DNA from: Lachnospiraceae bacterium
GTDB taxonomy: Bacteria; Bacillota; Clostridia; Lachnospirales; Lachnospiraceae
Length of the DNA: 64,000 nucleotides
Assembly (NCBI GenBank): GCA_017527205.1
Contig: JAFXQK010000078.1
Location: 62,001-126,000 of the forward strand
Direction: 5' to 3'
In this document: positions 33,581-43,100 of the stretch, piece by piece
Position numbering within the stretch: the first letter of the stretch is position 1
Layout of the letters: each line of letters begins with the position of its first letter
Program-made: the position numbers and the translations under genes
The notes under the pieces: generated by a model
Seen by the model: only the letters and a program-made list of their open reading frames with translations
Told to the model about the DNA's origin: nothing
The model's database searches: none

Positions 33581-35437
33581 TCACTTCGGAATACTGTCCA
33601 GGACGCAGGCCGCCCCAAAACCAACCTTTTCATTAGGGTAAACCATTTCTCCCCTGATGGGCTGCGCTCCCCTTCGCAGGTATGCCTTTATTTTTTCCCC
33701 ATAAAGATAGGGATCATTCCCTCTTACGATTCCCCATTCCATGAGAAGGGCAGCGCTGCCGCTGACGATGGGCGTACTAAAGGAGGTTCCCGTAAAATAT
33801 CCATATCCTCCGAAGGGATCTGGCGCCAAAACGTTCACGCCAGGGGCCACGACGTCCGGCTTTATGCTTCCGAATCCAATCCTCGTCCCAAGAGGCGCGT
33901 TCACGTCATACCCACGCCCTGAAAAATCTGCATAGGAATCAAAGGACGCATCATATGCCCCCACGGTGACGACCTTTGCAGCCGTAGAGGGAATGGTCAG
34001 CGTGGCCTCAGGCGTTGGCTCCAAAAAGCCCGTTCCACGGCTCCTTGTCACGGAGGCAGGCAAATAGAAAAAAAATTGCCCCGTCACAATTCTGACAGGT
34101 TCCAAAATAAATCGCCAAATTCCCTCTGGCAAGTACTCCCCTTCCCGCACGGGAAGAAATTCCAGATAAATCTCCTGCGATGCTGAATAGGGTGTTGGTT
34201 CCCCAAAATACACCAATATCTTGACGTTTTCCACGCGCAGGGTATAGCCTCCTCCGCCTGCATCCTGCCTCTCCGGCATAAGGCTTACCACGCTTCCGCC
34301 TGGAGAGCGCAGGGAAATCCGAAATTCATCGCAGTAGCGCTTCCAAAGCTGTACGCTTATACTTCTCTCAAATCCAGCCATCGCAAGATCTATGATGTTT
34401 CGCCCCGTGAGCTTACCTGCAACATGGCCGGCGGCATTCCCTTCATTTCCGCTTCCCACGCAGATCACCGTGCGCCCGATCTCTGCTGCATTATCTAAGA
34501 ATCGCTCCAGCAGAGAGCTTCCGTCATGAGCCCCATAGGTATTTCCAAAGCTCAGATTGATTACCATCGGTTCTCCAAGCTCCCTCCCCTTGCGAATGCA
34601 ATAGGTCACGGCACGCATGATCTCTGTTGTCTTAGAATACCCCGCCAGGGCCCCGTTATTTCCACCAAGCTTTACGATCACAAGATCTGCCCCTGGTGCC
34701 ACGCCCTGATATCCTTCCGTTCGCGTTGCCGCAGCGATTCCAGCAACGGCCGTTCCATGACCGCTGACGTCAATGGTCGGCATGCGTTCAAATCGTTCTC
34801 TCTCAGAAGAGAGACGAAGTGTTTCATTGATCCAGTTTTCATCAAATTCCACGCCCTCAAGAAATCCCGCCGGAGGGCCTGGCAGCTTCCGCACCATTTG
34901 CGTCTCTCCAATCCCTTCTTCCGTATCCGCATCATTTTTCGGAAGCTCCTCGCCTGCATCCAGTGTCTGATCCCAGAAAAACCGAATGCGCGTTGTTCCG
35001 TCTTCCCTTCGAAACTCAGGCCGCTGATAGGTAATCCCGCTGTCGATCACCGCCATCAAAACGCCCTTCCCACTCAAAAAAGGGTCCCTTGCAGTCACGC
35101 CTGCGATACATGCGCGAGCTGAGGGACCCTCCTGAACATAATAAAAATTCTTAGGCTTTTCCACATATTCAATTTGCGGATGGGCACAGGCCCTTTCCAC
35201 ATAGCCTTCCGGTACTGTCAAAATCGCATATCCTGCGATCAAAGGCTCCAACACGATTCCTGTCCCAATTCGCTTGAAAGAAGCGGTCAGGTCATCGGGG
35301 TTACCATTGTACTTAATGATGAGTTCCCAGGTTCTCATCTGCGCATCAAATCCCACGTTCAAGTCTACCGTCTGTTCTCTTTCGATTTCAGGGGTATCCA
35401 ATGCGAGATTCAATTGATTTTCTAACTTTTGGGACAA
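33581..35437 (-). CDS. S8 subtilisin-like protease, cytoplasmic or CspA/B type
   Basis: 618 residues with an intact triad: D132 (VIDSGI), H227 (SGHGTAVAG) and S552 (GTSFSTP). An N-terminal 100 residues may act as prodomain, and a jelly-roll-like insertion lies in the catalytic domain, as in clostridial Csp proteases. No signal peptide is visible. The start is TTG at 35437 with AAGGGGAATC before it; the N-terminus ENQLNLALDTP fits. Csp proteases process spore germination proteases in Clostridia, but single copies of unknown role are common. It is the last gene before the zinc promoter. Confidence 0.85.
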   Translation of the reverse strand: MSQKLENQLNLALDTPEIEREQTVDLNVGFDAQMRTWELIIKYNGNPDDLTASFKRIGTGIVLEPLIAGYAILTVPEGYVERACAHPQIEYVEKPKNFYYVQEGPSARACIAGVTARDPFLSGKGVLMAVIDSGITYQRPEFRREDGTTRIRFFWDQTLDAGEELPKNDADTEEGIGETQMVRKLPGPPAGFLEGVEFDENWINETLRLSSERERFERMPTIDVSGHGTAVAGIAAATRTEGYQGVAPGADLVIVKLGGNNGALAGYSKTTEIMRAVTYCIRKGRELGEPMVINLSFGNTYGAHDGSSLLERFLDNAAEIGRTVICVGSGNEGNAAGHVAGKLTGRNIIDLAMAGFERSISVQLWKRYCDEFRISLRSPGGSVVSLMPERQDAGGGGYTLRVENVKILVYFGEPTPYSASQEIYLEFLPVREGEYLPEGIWRFILEPVRIVTGQFFFYLPASVTRSRGTGFLEPTPEATLTIPSTAAKVVTVGAYDASFDSYADFSGRGYDVNAPLGTRIGFGSIKPDVVAPGVNVLAPDPFGGYGYFTGTSFSTPIVSGSAALLMEWGIVRGNDPYLYGEKIKAYLRRGAQPIRGEMVYPNEKVGFGAACVLDSIPK

Positions 35438-35559
35438 GGCGATTCCCCTTTTGCGCGGCTTATCATAGCATATGCCAGGTTGCCATTTTCGATTCCATAC
35501 TCCTTGCCATGAGGAGCCCCGCGTTTCCTTCGACCGACGTTTCCTTCGTCCGGCTTCTC

Positions 35560-37977
35560 CTACTCCGTCTCCTCTTCTATGAAGTACATTCTGGCTCCGT
35601 AATCAGGGAAATAACGAACCTGGTCATTATAGCCCGTACCACCGTAGGGCTGTTTCAAATGGACGCCGCCATGCAGAAGCACGTCGCCGCGCAGGAGATA
35701 ATTTTCCGTCTCCCCATCCATCTTCACAAATTTCGCCACAACATTGTGTAACAAGGAATCCTGCTTGATATGGATCGGTGCCTGCGTATTGACAAGGTCA
35801 CCAAAGCTCTTAATGTTATGCTTCATTTCGCGATTGGTAAAGCGATAGGTTTTTTCAGGACGTAAAGCCCTGGCGCGAATGCGGTAAGAATGATTGTTCG
35901 GAATGGCAAAGCGTTGCAGCAAAGCGATCACTTCCCTTGACTGATCCTCGGATACGCAATACCATTCTTGCAAATTGCCCGCGCCTTCCCACAGATTGCT
36001 TGCGCCTTCCCATTTCTTCCCACTTTCCGCAAAGCTTCTGCCACGAATCCATTGTCCAAACTGCAGAACGCTTCTCCAATTCTTATAGAGTTCGATTTGC
36101 GCCTTAATAGTCTCCAAATCCTCTTTTTTTGCATCGCACAAATTACACTCATAGCCCAGGACACCAAAGACTGCCACGGCAAAGCGCGTATCCAAAGGCG
36201 TAACGCGCAGGGTTTGATGATTTGGACAGGAGGATACGTGCGCACCCATCACGGATTGCGGGTATCCATAGCTATATCCGTTTTGAATCTCAGCCCGGCA
36301 CATGGCATCCGTATTGTCGCTCGCCCAGATTTGAGGGAAATAACACAAAATGCCGAGATCAAATCGATTTCCGCCCGAAGCACAGCCCTCGAATAAAATC
36401 TCAGGGAATGCCTGCGTCAGCTCCTGCATGCAGTGATACAGGCCCATTTGATATCTGTGAGCCACCTCTCCCTGCTGCTCCTTTGGCAGCGCCTGCGAAT
36501 AGACGTCGCTGAACACACGGTTCATGTCCCACTTGACATAAGCGATGTTTGCAGATGAAAACACACGCTTCATCTCCTCGATGATATACTGCTGTACCTC
36601 CGGATTACTCAGATCAAGCACTCTTTGATTTCTGCCTTCACTGTGAGCCTTTCCGGGAATCTCCATAACCCATTCCGGATGTGTGCGGTACAGCTCACTG
36701 TCCACGTTCACCATCTCCGGCTCCACCCAGATTCCAAATTGCATGCCCAGGGCATTGACTTTTTTTGCCAGGCCCTGCAGACCATTGGGCAGTTTTTTCT
36801 TATTCTCCGTCCAATCTCCTAAGGACGAAGTGTCGTCATCCCGCTTTCCGAACCATCCGTCGTCCATGACAAAGAGCTCGATTCCAACGCTCTTTCCCGC
36901 CTCAGCCAGCCTTAACAGCTTGGATTCGTTAAAATCAAAATAGGATGCCTCCCAGCTATTTAGGAGAACGGGCCTCTCCTTCTTCTTCCAGCTTCCGCGT
37001 ACGATATGCTCACGCACAAAGGCATGCAAGTTTTTACTCATGCCGTTTCGCCCTGCATTGGTATAGGTCATGACCGCCTCAGGTGCTTCCAGTCGCTCTC
37101 CCGGTGCAAGTACCCACGAAAATCCGCAAGGCTGTATTCCGCTGACCACCCTCGTTTTCCCATAGGAACTGACCTCCATGGCTTCATAATGGTTTCCGCT
37201 GTAGATCAAATTGAAACCAACGCAGGGACCAAAGTCTTCACTTGTTTCCGACTTCTCCAAAAAGAAAAACGGATTGACACGATTAGAGGAGGTCCCAGAC
37301 ATCGAGGAAAGCACATATTTCCCGCCCGTGAGAGGAATGCGATTCGCATGCATCTCACGCGCCCATGCCCCCGTAAAGCTTCGCACGGCATAGTCATCCT
37401 CTTCCAAATCCACCAAAAGACTAAGAAGCCGTTCCACCGTCACACTGTCGCTCCCGTCATTTTGGAGCACGGCACTTCTCGTGATCACGTTGCAATCCTC
37501 ATACACCCAATAATATAATTCCAGCGTCAGCTTCTGCCACTTGTCCTTCAAAACAACCTTTAGCTGCTGTACCTGATCTGATTCATCATATGATCCAGGG
37601 AGCGTGACAAACATCTTCTTTCCCGTGCTGATTTCATGACTGTCATACACGAAATCCAGCGTTCTCACGCTATCCCTTGCGACAACCTCCACCATCGGCT
37701 CCCGCATGTCACCCTTACCTAGGGCCGAACACTCCAGGCCACAATACTCTGGTGAAAAGCTCTTGTCCTCTTGGTCATAGCACAACGCATTTCCAGGCGC
37801 AAACACCTGCTTCTCCGCCAGCGCCTCCACCTGCCCCTCCGCAAGCCGCTCTTCGCCAAGCAAATCTATTCGCTCCCCATAGTATACATGCTCTAACAGC
37901 CCATTCCCCCGCACCCGAAAAACATATGATGTATCACGTGTTGACAATTCAAAGCATTGATTCTGTTCTCTAATCAT
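35560..37977 (-). CDS. Alpha-galactosidase, GH36
   Basis: 805 residues, probably cytoplasmic (no signal peptide), hydrolysing alpha-1,6-galactosides such as melibiose or raffinose. The nucleophile Asp lies in YVKWDMNR and the acid/base Asp in IWASDNTDA; the CASGGNRFD motif is also present. Ribosome site GAGGAAAG at ATG 37977. It follows the GPH transporter with element R4 between them and ends the operon tetR - beta-galactosidase - transporter - alpha-galactosidase. Confidence 0.93.
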   Translation of the reverse strand: MIREQNQCFELSTRDTSYVFRVRGNGLLEHVYYGERIDLLGEERLAEGQVEALAEKQVFAPGNALCYDQEDKSFSPEYCGLECSALGKGDMREPMVEVVARDSVRTLDFVYDSHEISTGKKMFVTLPGSYDESDQVQQLKVVLKDKWQKLTLELYYWVYEDCNVITRSAVLQNDGSDSVTVERLLSLLVDLEEDDYAVRSFTGAWAREMHANRIPLTGGKYVLSSMSGTSSNRVNPFFFLEKSETSEDFGPCVGFNLIYSGNHYEAMEVSSYGKTRVVSGIQPCGFSWVLAPGERLEAPEAVMTYTNAGRNGMSKNLHAFVREHIVRGSWKKKERPVLLNSWEASYFDFNESKLLRLAEAGKSVGIELFVMDDGWFGKRDDDTSSLGDWTENKKKLPNGLQGLAKKVNALGMQFGIWVEPEMVNVDSELYRTHPEWVMEIPGKAHSEGRNQRVLDLSNPEVQQYIIEEMKRVFSSANIAYVKWDMNRVFSDVYSQALPKEQQGEVAHRYQMGLYHCMQELTQAFPEILFEGCASGGNRFDLGILCYFPQIWASDNTDAMCRAEIQNGYSYGYPQSVMGAHVSSCPNHQTLRVTPLDTRFAVAVFGVLGYECNLCDAKKEDLETIKAQIELYKNWRSVLQFGQWIRGRSFAESGKKWEGASNLWEGAGNLQEWYCVSEDQSREVIALLQRFAIPNNHSYRIRARALRPEKTYRFTNREMKHNIKSFGDLVNTQAPIHIKQDSLLHNVVAKFVKMDGETENYLLRGDVLLHGGVHLKQPYGGTGYNDQVRYFPDYGARMYFIEEETE

Positions 37978-38038
37978 TTTCTTTCCTCTCACTTATCGAC
38001 CATAATAAAATGGCATTTAGTTTAGACTTTCTTTCTAT

Positions 38039-38182
38039 CTCGAGGGGCTGTTTGAATAGTCCCTTTCAGGCATGTGTCCCAAGCGTCGGTACTTAGGCGA
38101 CGTCTTTTGGCGCCTTAGTACCGCTACGCTGGACCCATAGCGCGAGCGTGCCTGATAGGGACTTTCAAACACAGGCCCCGAG
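38039..38182 (-). repeat. Operonic palindromic element, copy R4 (transporter/alpha-galactosidase)
   Basis: A 144-nt copy, 36 nt after the transporter stop. Variable stems TGTTTGAA with TTCAAACA and AGTCCCT with AGGGACT are unlike the other copies but complementary; the inner stem is GTCC/GGAC as in R2. Flanking arms 38009-38023 and 38196-38210 are a perfect 15-nt inverted repeat found in no other copy. Confidence 0.92.
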
Positions 38183-38218
38183 TTAGCCGAATTCCAAACT
38201 AAATGCCATTGCCCTACC

Positions 38219-39601
38219 CTACTTATGAAGCTGCTCGGCGATCTCTTGCACCTTCTCCTCGGTAAGGATAAACTTCTTTGCGAAGATTGCAATTGCGATA
38301 AAGAGTCCAATGACTGGCAGAATGGTCATGGTCATGCGAAGCCCAAGCTTTGCACTTGCGCTGACGTCCTTAGCGAAGTCAATGACCTGCTCCGCCTCCG
38401 TCGTGTCCTGTTTGGACAAATTGTTGATCGACAGGCAAAGGGAAGCGACAAATGCCGCAATACCGGAAGCCAGCTTCACGACAAAGGTCTGCATGGAGAA
38501 GATCACGGATTCATCACGCCTTCCATTTTTCAGTTCGCCATAGTCCACCGTATTGGCAAGGAAAATTGTCGTCAATACCTGAAGAACACCATTCGCCGCG
38601 AAAATAAAGAAGGCGGGAATAAACAAAATATAAACATTGGACATATTGATAAATGCGATGCCAAACAATACGACATAACCAATGATGGCGCTGGTCAGCG
38701 TGATATAAAAGATCTTAATGTTTGTGTATTTTCTGCGAAGCATGGGGTAAGCCACCATCATGGACAAAATCTGAATTGCGCCGCCAAACATGTTAAAAAG
38801 CGTATAGCCATTATACCAACCAGTTCCGCCAAAATCGTACTTAAAGAAATAAATGACCAGGTTCGAAGTCACGTAAATGGAGGTGTTGATCAATACGATG
38901 GCAATGACGATGACCATTGCCTGATCATTCGTAACCAGTGCCTTAAACATCTGCCCAACGGAGGGGGACTGCATGTCTACCGTGGATTTTTCCTTAATGG
39001 CAATACAGGTGATCGTGATGAAAACCACGAACAAAACGGCAATGATCAATGCATACCAACGAAAGCCGGCACGCTCATTATTTCCGCCGATGGCATGGAC
39101 GATCATCATCGTAAAAATCGTCACCAGCGCAGAGCCCACGCCGGCGCAGGAACGTGCCAGGGTCGTCAATCCCTCTCGCTCCCTTCCCGTTCTGGTGAAG
39201 GCAGGGATCATGGACCAATAAGGAATGTCCATCATGGTATAGGTCACGCCCCAAAGGATATAGGTGATCGCTGCATAGGCAATCATTCCCGCGCCGTCAA
39301 GGGCCGGAGGAGCAGCGAACATCAGGAACAGAATCGCCGCATTCGTCAAGGTTCCGATCATCAGCCATGGACGAAACTTTCCCCACTTGGTGTTGGTCTT
39401 CGCAACGATGACACCCATGATGGGATCATTAAAGGCATCAAATACTCTCGCCGCCAACAAAATCATGCCCATAGCCACGGCGCTCACTCCAAGGACATCC
39501 TGGAAATAATAGAGCACGTAGCTTGCCGAAAGCATGTATACCATATCCTTACCTACCGCTCCCAAACCGTAAGATGCTTTTTCCTTCCATGAAAGTCTCA
39601 T
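38219..39601 (-). CDS. GPH-family glycoside:cation symporter
   Basis: 460 residues, 12 membrane helices, of the MelB-like glycoside-pentoside-hexuronide family. Family marks include DAFNDPIMGVIVAKTNTKWGKFRPW near the N-terminus. It should import the alpha/beta-galactosides hydrolysed by the flanking enzymes, with H+ or Na+. Ribosome site GGGAGG. A small GAA-triloop hairpin (39625-39637) lies just upstream. Confidence 0.92.
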   Translation of the reverse strand: MRLSWKEKASYGLGAVGKDMVYMLSASYVLYYFQDVLGVSAVAMGMILLAARVFDAFNDPIMGVIVAKTNTKWGKFRPWLMIGTLTNAAILFLMFAAPPALDGAGMIAYAAITYILWGVTYTMMDIPYWSMIPAFTRTGREREGLTTLARSCAGVGSALVTIFTMMIVHAIGGNNERAGFRWYALIIAVLFVVFITITCIAIKEKSTVDMQSPSVGQMFKALVTNDQAMVIVIAIVLINTSIYVTSNLVIYFFKYDFGGTGWYNGYTLFNMFGGAIQILSMMVAYPMLRRKYTNIKIFYITLTSAIIGYVVLFGIAFINMSNVYILFIPAFFIFAANGVLQVLTTIFLANTVDYGELKNGRRDESVIFSMQTFVVKLASGIAAFVASLCLSINNLSKQDTTEAEQVIDFAKDVSASAKLGLRMTMTILPVIGLFIAIAIFAKKFILTEEKVQEIAEQLHK

Positions 39602-39695
39602 GCTTCTTCCTCCCTACTTTTTTAATCGCTTCGCGATATTCCACTACATTTTGCTTTTCCAACCAAATTTTCCCAAGGAATTCATAAAAAAGTGT

Positions 39696-39770
39696 CTTTC
39701 GAAATAAAAACTTTCGAAATGAAGCCTTTCGAAATAATGCCTTTCAAAATAATGCCTTTCAAAAATGACA
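39696..39770 (-). repeat. 15-bp tandem repeat between beta-galactosidase and transporter genes
   Basis: Five uninterrupted 15-bp units with consensus CTTTCGAAATAATGC. Neighbouring units differ at one to five positions. It ends 7 nt before the beta-galactosidase stop codon on the plus-strand map. Confidence 0.9.
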
Positions 39771-39777
39771 AATTCGC

Positions 39778-42240
39778 TTAGGCCATGACATGAAAGCAAA
39801 TTTCTATGTCCTTGCATCCCTGAGATTTTACAGTGAGCTTTCCGTCTCCGCTCTTGCCCGTTGTCTTGACGTAGGTACCCGTCATACCGCCCTGAAGGGA
39901 TACTACGGACGGTCCTACCAATTCGATTTCACCCTGAACCTCCAGAAGCACGGGATCATTGCAAAAGTTTAGGAGATTGCCAAATTCATCCTGCATCTCG
40001 ATACGGATGGCCGCCATGTCATAGGTCTGATCCTCCGTAAGTGCAAGATGATCTGCCTTGCAACATAGCTGCATGCCATGCATGGGCTGTTTTTCCACGC
40101 TCTTGACCACTTTGCCATTTTTGATGGCATCAAATCGATATGCCGTGGAGGTTCCGCCCCAATCTCCCACATATTTCGTATAGAGCACCGTCGCCTGATC
40201 AAAATTCATGTGATCCACGGCAATCAACTTCGCCGCCGTCAGTTTGGCATCCAGCGGAAGCTTGTTCAGGCCAACGCGGGCAACAGTATTCAGAAGCTTC
40301 TTTACGCCCTTTGCCTGGCTCGGTTTCATGCCCTCCTTAGTCTCCAGCACGTCGCCAATATAATCATCCAACACCAGTGGTCCGTGAGGCAAATTCGGAT
40401 AAGGACTTTCTTCCTTGCGATACTCACGGATAAACTCGCCATTCTTATACACCTTGACGGAATCCGCATTGGTAAACAGATAAATCATGCCTCGATTTCC
40501 GCCGGGGCGCTCTCCAATGTCCATGGAAGAGCTCGGCACCAGCACGGGAATCTCCTCCTGCTGACTCTGATATACCGCAGCCGCAAGCTTCGGATTGCGG
40601 AAGGCATCCATGACGCCGTGATAACAAATCCTGTCACCACTGCCAAAATCCTTATGCGTATTGTAATCAAACATGCACCAGCCAAAGCAGCCGGCAATGT
40701 CATCCTGCTCCGCAACAGCCTCTAATACGTTCGCGTGACGAAGTGCATGCTCCACGCGCTTATCCTCGCAATCATAGCTCTTGGTCGGGAACATGTGACC
40801 ATTGTGCTCCGTAATGAGATATGGCTTCGACATGTCACTTGTCACGTTCTTTTTCGGCTCACAGCCCTTGTTATTGCCCTCATGCACAAATTCATTATAG
40901 GTATAGACATCCTCTAGCAGATGACTCTTCTTAATCGCACGCACGCCGCCCGTCTGCCTCGTTGGATCCAGCCTGTGCGCCTCCGCATTCGTTCTCTCAT
41001 AAAACTCGTCATCATCCACCGATTCATTGATGCGAACGCCCCAAATCATAATGGACGGATGATTTCGATATTGCAAAATCATGTCTCGCGTATTTTGAAT
41101 TGCCTGCTCCTTCCATGCAGCATCGCCGATATGCTGCCAGCCAGGCATTTCCGTAAACACAAGGAGTCCCAGTTCGTCACATCTGTTGAGGAAATACTGA
41201 CTCTGCGGATAATGAGAGGTACGAACCGCATTGACGCCAAGTTCATGCTTTAGGATGTCGGCATCATTGATTTGCAGGGACTTTGGCGCGGCATAGCCAA
41301 TATAGGGATAGCTCTGATGACGGTTCAGACCGCGAAGCTTGAGCTTTCTCCCGTTGAGATAGAATCCGTCCGCCCGGAATTTCACGGTACGGAATCCAAA
41401 GACGTCCACACGCTCATCAAGTAGTCTCTGGCCATCATAGAGCTGCGTTTTGATCTGATATAAGGCCGGATGATCAATGTCCCAATGCTCGATCTCTCCC
41501 AAGTCTTCCCTGCCATCCACTGCGAAATCCATGGCTCCAAAGAGACCGTTCTCATCCGTAAATCTGCTGGCGCGCTTCGCCGCCTTCTCGGGATCCATGT
41601 CAGAGGAAAGCTTCTGCTCTCCCAAAAAGCCATATTCTCCTTCATCCTTTTTCCGCAGGAACTGCTTTATGACATATTGTACGGGATGGACGGAATTCAC
41701 TTTAATACGGCTCCGCACGCGATGTCCCGTCATCTGAACCGTGGACACAAATATGTCCTCCAGATACGCCTCTTCAAAAACGTCAAGATAAGCATCGCGA
41801 TAAATGCCGCCAAAGGTCATGTAATCAATGACATAACCAAACGGTGGAACGTTTAAGCTCTCACGACTGTCTACCTCCACGGCAAGGACATTGTCCCTTC
41901 CCAAACGCAGCTTCCCCGTGAGTTCGACGCTAAAAGCCGTATATCCGCAGTGATGCTCACCCACCTGTTCTCCATTCAAGAAAACGCGGCAGGCATGTGC
42001 AACCCCGTCAAAGGTCAGACATACGCGCTTTCCCTCCCATTGCTCGGGCGCATGCAGAATTCTCCGATAGCCGCTGACCATCTGATAAATGCTTTCATCA
42101 AAATAATGCAGCGGCGTCTCCACGCAGGTATGAGGTAATCTGACCTCCCGTAAAGCGCCCTCGTAATCATCCTTGGTCAATTCCTCCGAAAACTGCTCGG
42201 TAAATCCCCAGGCATCATCCAAATAAACCCTAATCCCCAT
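39778..42240 (-). CDS. Beta-galactosidase/beta-glycosidase, GH2
   Basis: 820 residues in GH2 order: sugar-binding jelly roll, immunoglobulin-like domain, TIM barrel, then C-terminal domains. The acid/base Glu is in IMIWGVRINES and the nucleophile Glu in YLITEHNGH. No signal peptide, so it works on imported sugar. The exact substrate (beta-galactoside, glucuronide or other) is inferred from the alpha-galactosidase and GPH neighbours. It starts 9 nt after the tetR stop with AGGAGG. Confidence 0.88.
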   Translation of the reverse strand: MGIRVYLDDAWGFTEQFSEELTKDDYEGALREVRLPHTCVETPLHYFDESIYQMVSGYRRILHAPEQWEGKRVCLTFDGVAHACRVFLNGEQVGEHHCGYTAFSVELTGKLRLGRDNVLAVEVDSRESLNVPPFGYVIDYMTFGGIYRDAYLDVFEEAYLEDIFVSTVQMTGHRVRSRIKVNSVHPVQYVIKQFLRKKDEGEYGFLGEQKLSSDMDPEKAAKRASRFTDENGLFGAMDFAVDGREDLGEIEHWDIDHPALYQIKTQLYDGQRLLDERVDVFGFRTVKFRADGFYLNGRKLKLRGLNRHQSYPYIGYAAPKSLQINDADILKHELGVNAVRTSHYPQSQYFLNRCDELGLLVFTEMPGWQHIGDAAWKEQAIQNTRDMILQYRNHPSIMIWGVRINESVDDDEFYERTNAEAHRLDPTRQTGGVRAIKKSHLLEDVYTYNEFVHEGNNKGCEPKKNVTSDMSKPYLITEHNGHMFPTKSYDCEDKRVEHALRHANVLEAVAEQDDIAGCFGWCMFDYNTHKDFGSGDRICYHGVMDAFRNPKLAAAVYQSQQEEIPVLVPSSSMDIGERPGGNRGMIYLFTNADSVKVYKNGEFIREYRKEESPYPNLPHGPLVLDDYIGDVLETKEGMKPSQAKGVKKLLNTVARVGLNKLPLDAKLTAAKLIAVDHMNFDQATVLYTKYVGDWGGTSTAYRFDAIKNGKVVKSVEKQPMHGMQLCCKADHLALTEDQTYDMAAIRIEMQDEFGNLLNFCNDPVLLEVQGEIELVGPSVVSLQGGMTGTYVKTTGKSGDGKLTVKSQGCKDIEICFHVMA

Positions 42241-42249
42241 GTATTCCTC

Positions 42250-42816
42250 CTAGCGGACTGCGATACCATTCACTAGAATATCCACAACATTGTCCAGCGC
42301 TTCGCCGTAGCTCAGATTATTCACAATCAAAATATCTCTCTGGAAGAACTGCTCTAAGCTTGCCTCCAGCATCATCTTTACAAGGCACAGAGGCAAAGGC
42401 CTGATCACGCCCTCGCGAATGCCCTGCTCTAACAGCTGTAACGTATTCTCCCAACCAGTCTCGAGGCGTTCCTCCACGCGCTGATACGTGTTGGGATACT
42501 TTTCCTTAAGCTCATAAAGCTTACGAAGATCAATGTCGCGATAGCTCTCCGGCATCACACCGAGAATCTTCCGAATCTTCTGCAAGGTCGTCAAGGATTT
42601 ATCCGTCATGACCTCCTCTTCGCTGGCCTTGATTTGATCAAAGAGATAGTCTACCATTTCCAAAAACATTTTCTCTTTATCATCAAACACCTTGTAAATC
42701 GTCTTCTTGCTGATGCTCAGCTGCTTAGCGATATCATCCATGGTAAACTTCAGGCCCTTTTGATTAAATACCTCCATGGTTCCATTTAAAATCATGCTTC
42801 TCAGTTCTGGATTCAT
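42250..42816 (-). CDS. TetR-family regulator of the galactoside operon
   Basis: 188 residues with the HTH at about 20-60 (FTMDDIAKQLSISKKTIYKVFDDKEKM). The ATG at 42816 follows AAGGAGG; the frame is open for 42 more codons upstream without a ribosome site, giving a 5' leader of about 140 nt. It is first in the operon and probably autoregulates through the palindrome at 42973-43000. TetR control of a sugar operon is less usual than LacI or AraC control. Confidence 0.87.
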   Translation of the reverse strand: MNPELRSMILNGTMEVFNQKGLKFTMDDIAKQLSISKKTIYKVFDDKEKMFLEMVDYLFDQIKASEEEVMTDKSLTTLQKIRKILGVMPESYRDIDLRKLYELKEKYPNTYQRVEERLETGWENTLQLLEQGIREGVIRPLPLCLVKMMLEASLEQFFQRDILIVNNLSYGEALDNVVDILVNGIAVR

Positions 42817-42962
42817 TTGTTTTTCCTCCTTCATTTCTGTGGTGATTCCGTTCCCCTTACCTACAATTCCATGCTCATCCCGGTAATTTTCATTTGCTTT
42901 TTTCAGTATGGAATTGCGCAGCATGCGGAAACGGTTTGACATGTAATGGTTTCTTAAGTCTT

Positions 42963-43000
42963 ATTATATCAAAAGAGTTTCCATGATGCAAGAAACTCTT
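42963..43000 (-). promoter_or_regulatory. Promoter and operator of the galactoside operon
   Basis: TTGCAT (42991-42986), 17 nt, TATAAT (42968-42963). The -35 box lies in the middle of a perfect inverted repeat AAGAGTTTC-N10-GAAACTCTT (42973-43000), a good candidate site for the TetR protein encoded next. Confidence 0.75.
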
Positions 43001-43038
43001 CTCACAACATTCGTTTCCCCATTTTGTTAATATCGCAC

Positions 43039-43073
43039 AAAAAAATCGGAGCAGTAAGAAATATTGCTCCGAT
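43039..43073 (-). terminator. Terminator after the M18 aminopeptidase gene
   Basis: ATCGGAGCA pairs with TGCTCCGAT around an 11-nt loop and is followed by T8 on the minus strand. Confidence 0.88.
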
Positions 43074-43100
43074 TTGAGTATATTTACCATATTTTTTGAA

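Noticed and set aside
2162..38182. Reading the elements as classic MITEs or IS remnants
   Set aside because: Terminal arms differ between copies, no target-site duplications were seen, and there is no transposase or remnant. Only the inner part is shared.
38225..39592. A 455-codon open frame antisense to the GPH transporter
   Set aside because: It mirrors the sense gene exactly, has no ribosome site and encodes His/Asn/Asp-rich sequence expected from the antisense of a membrane protein gene.
39696..39770. CRISPR-like array
   Set aside because: Units are directly adjacent with no spacers; the same holds for the arrays at 19416, 60143 and 62294.
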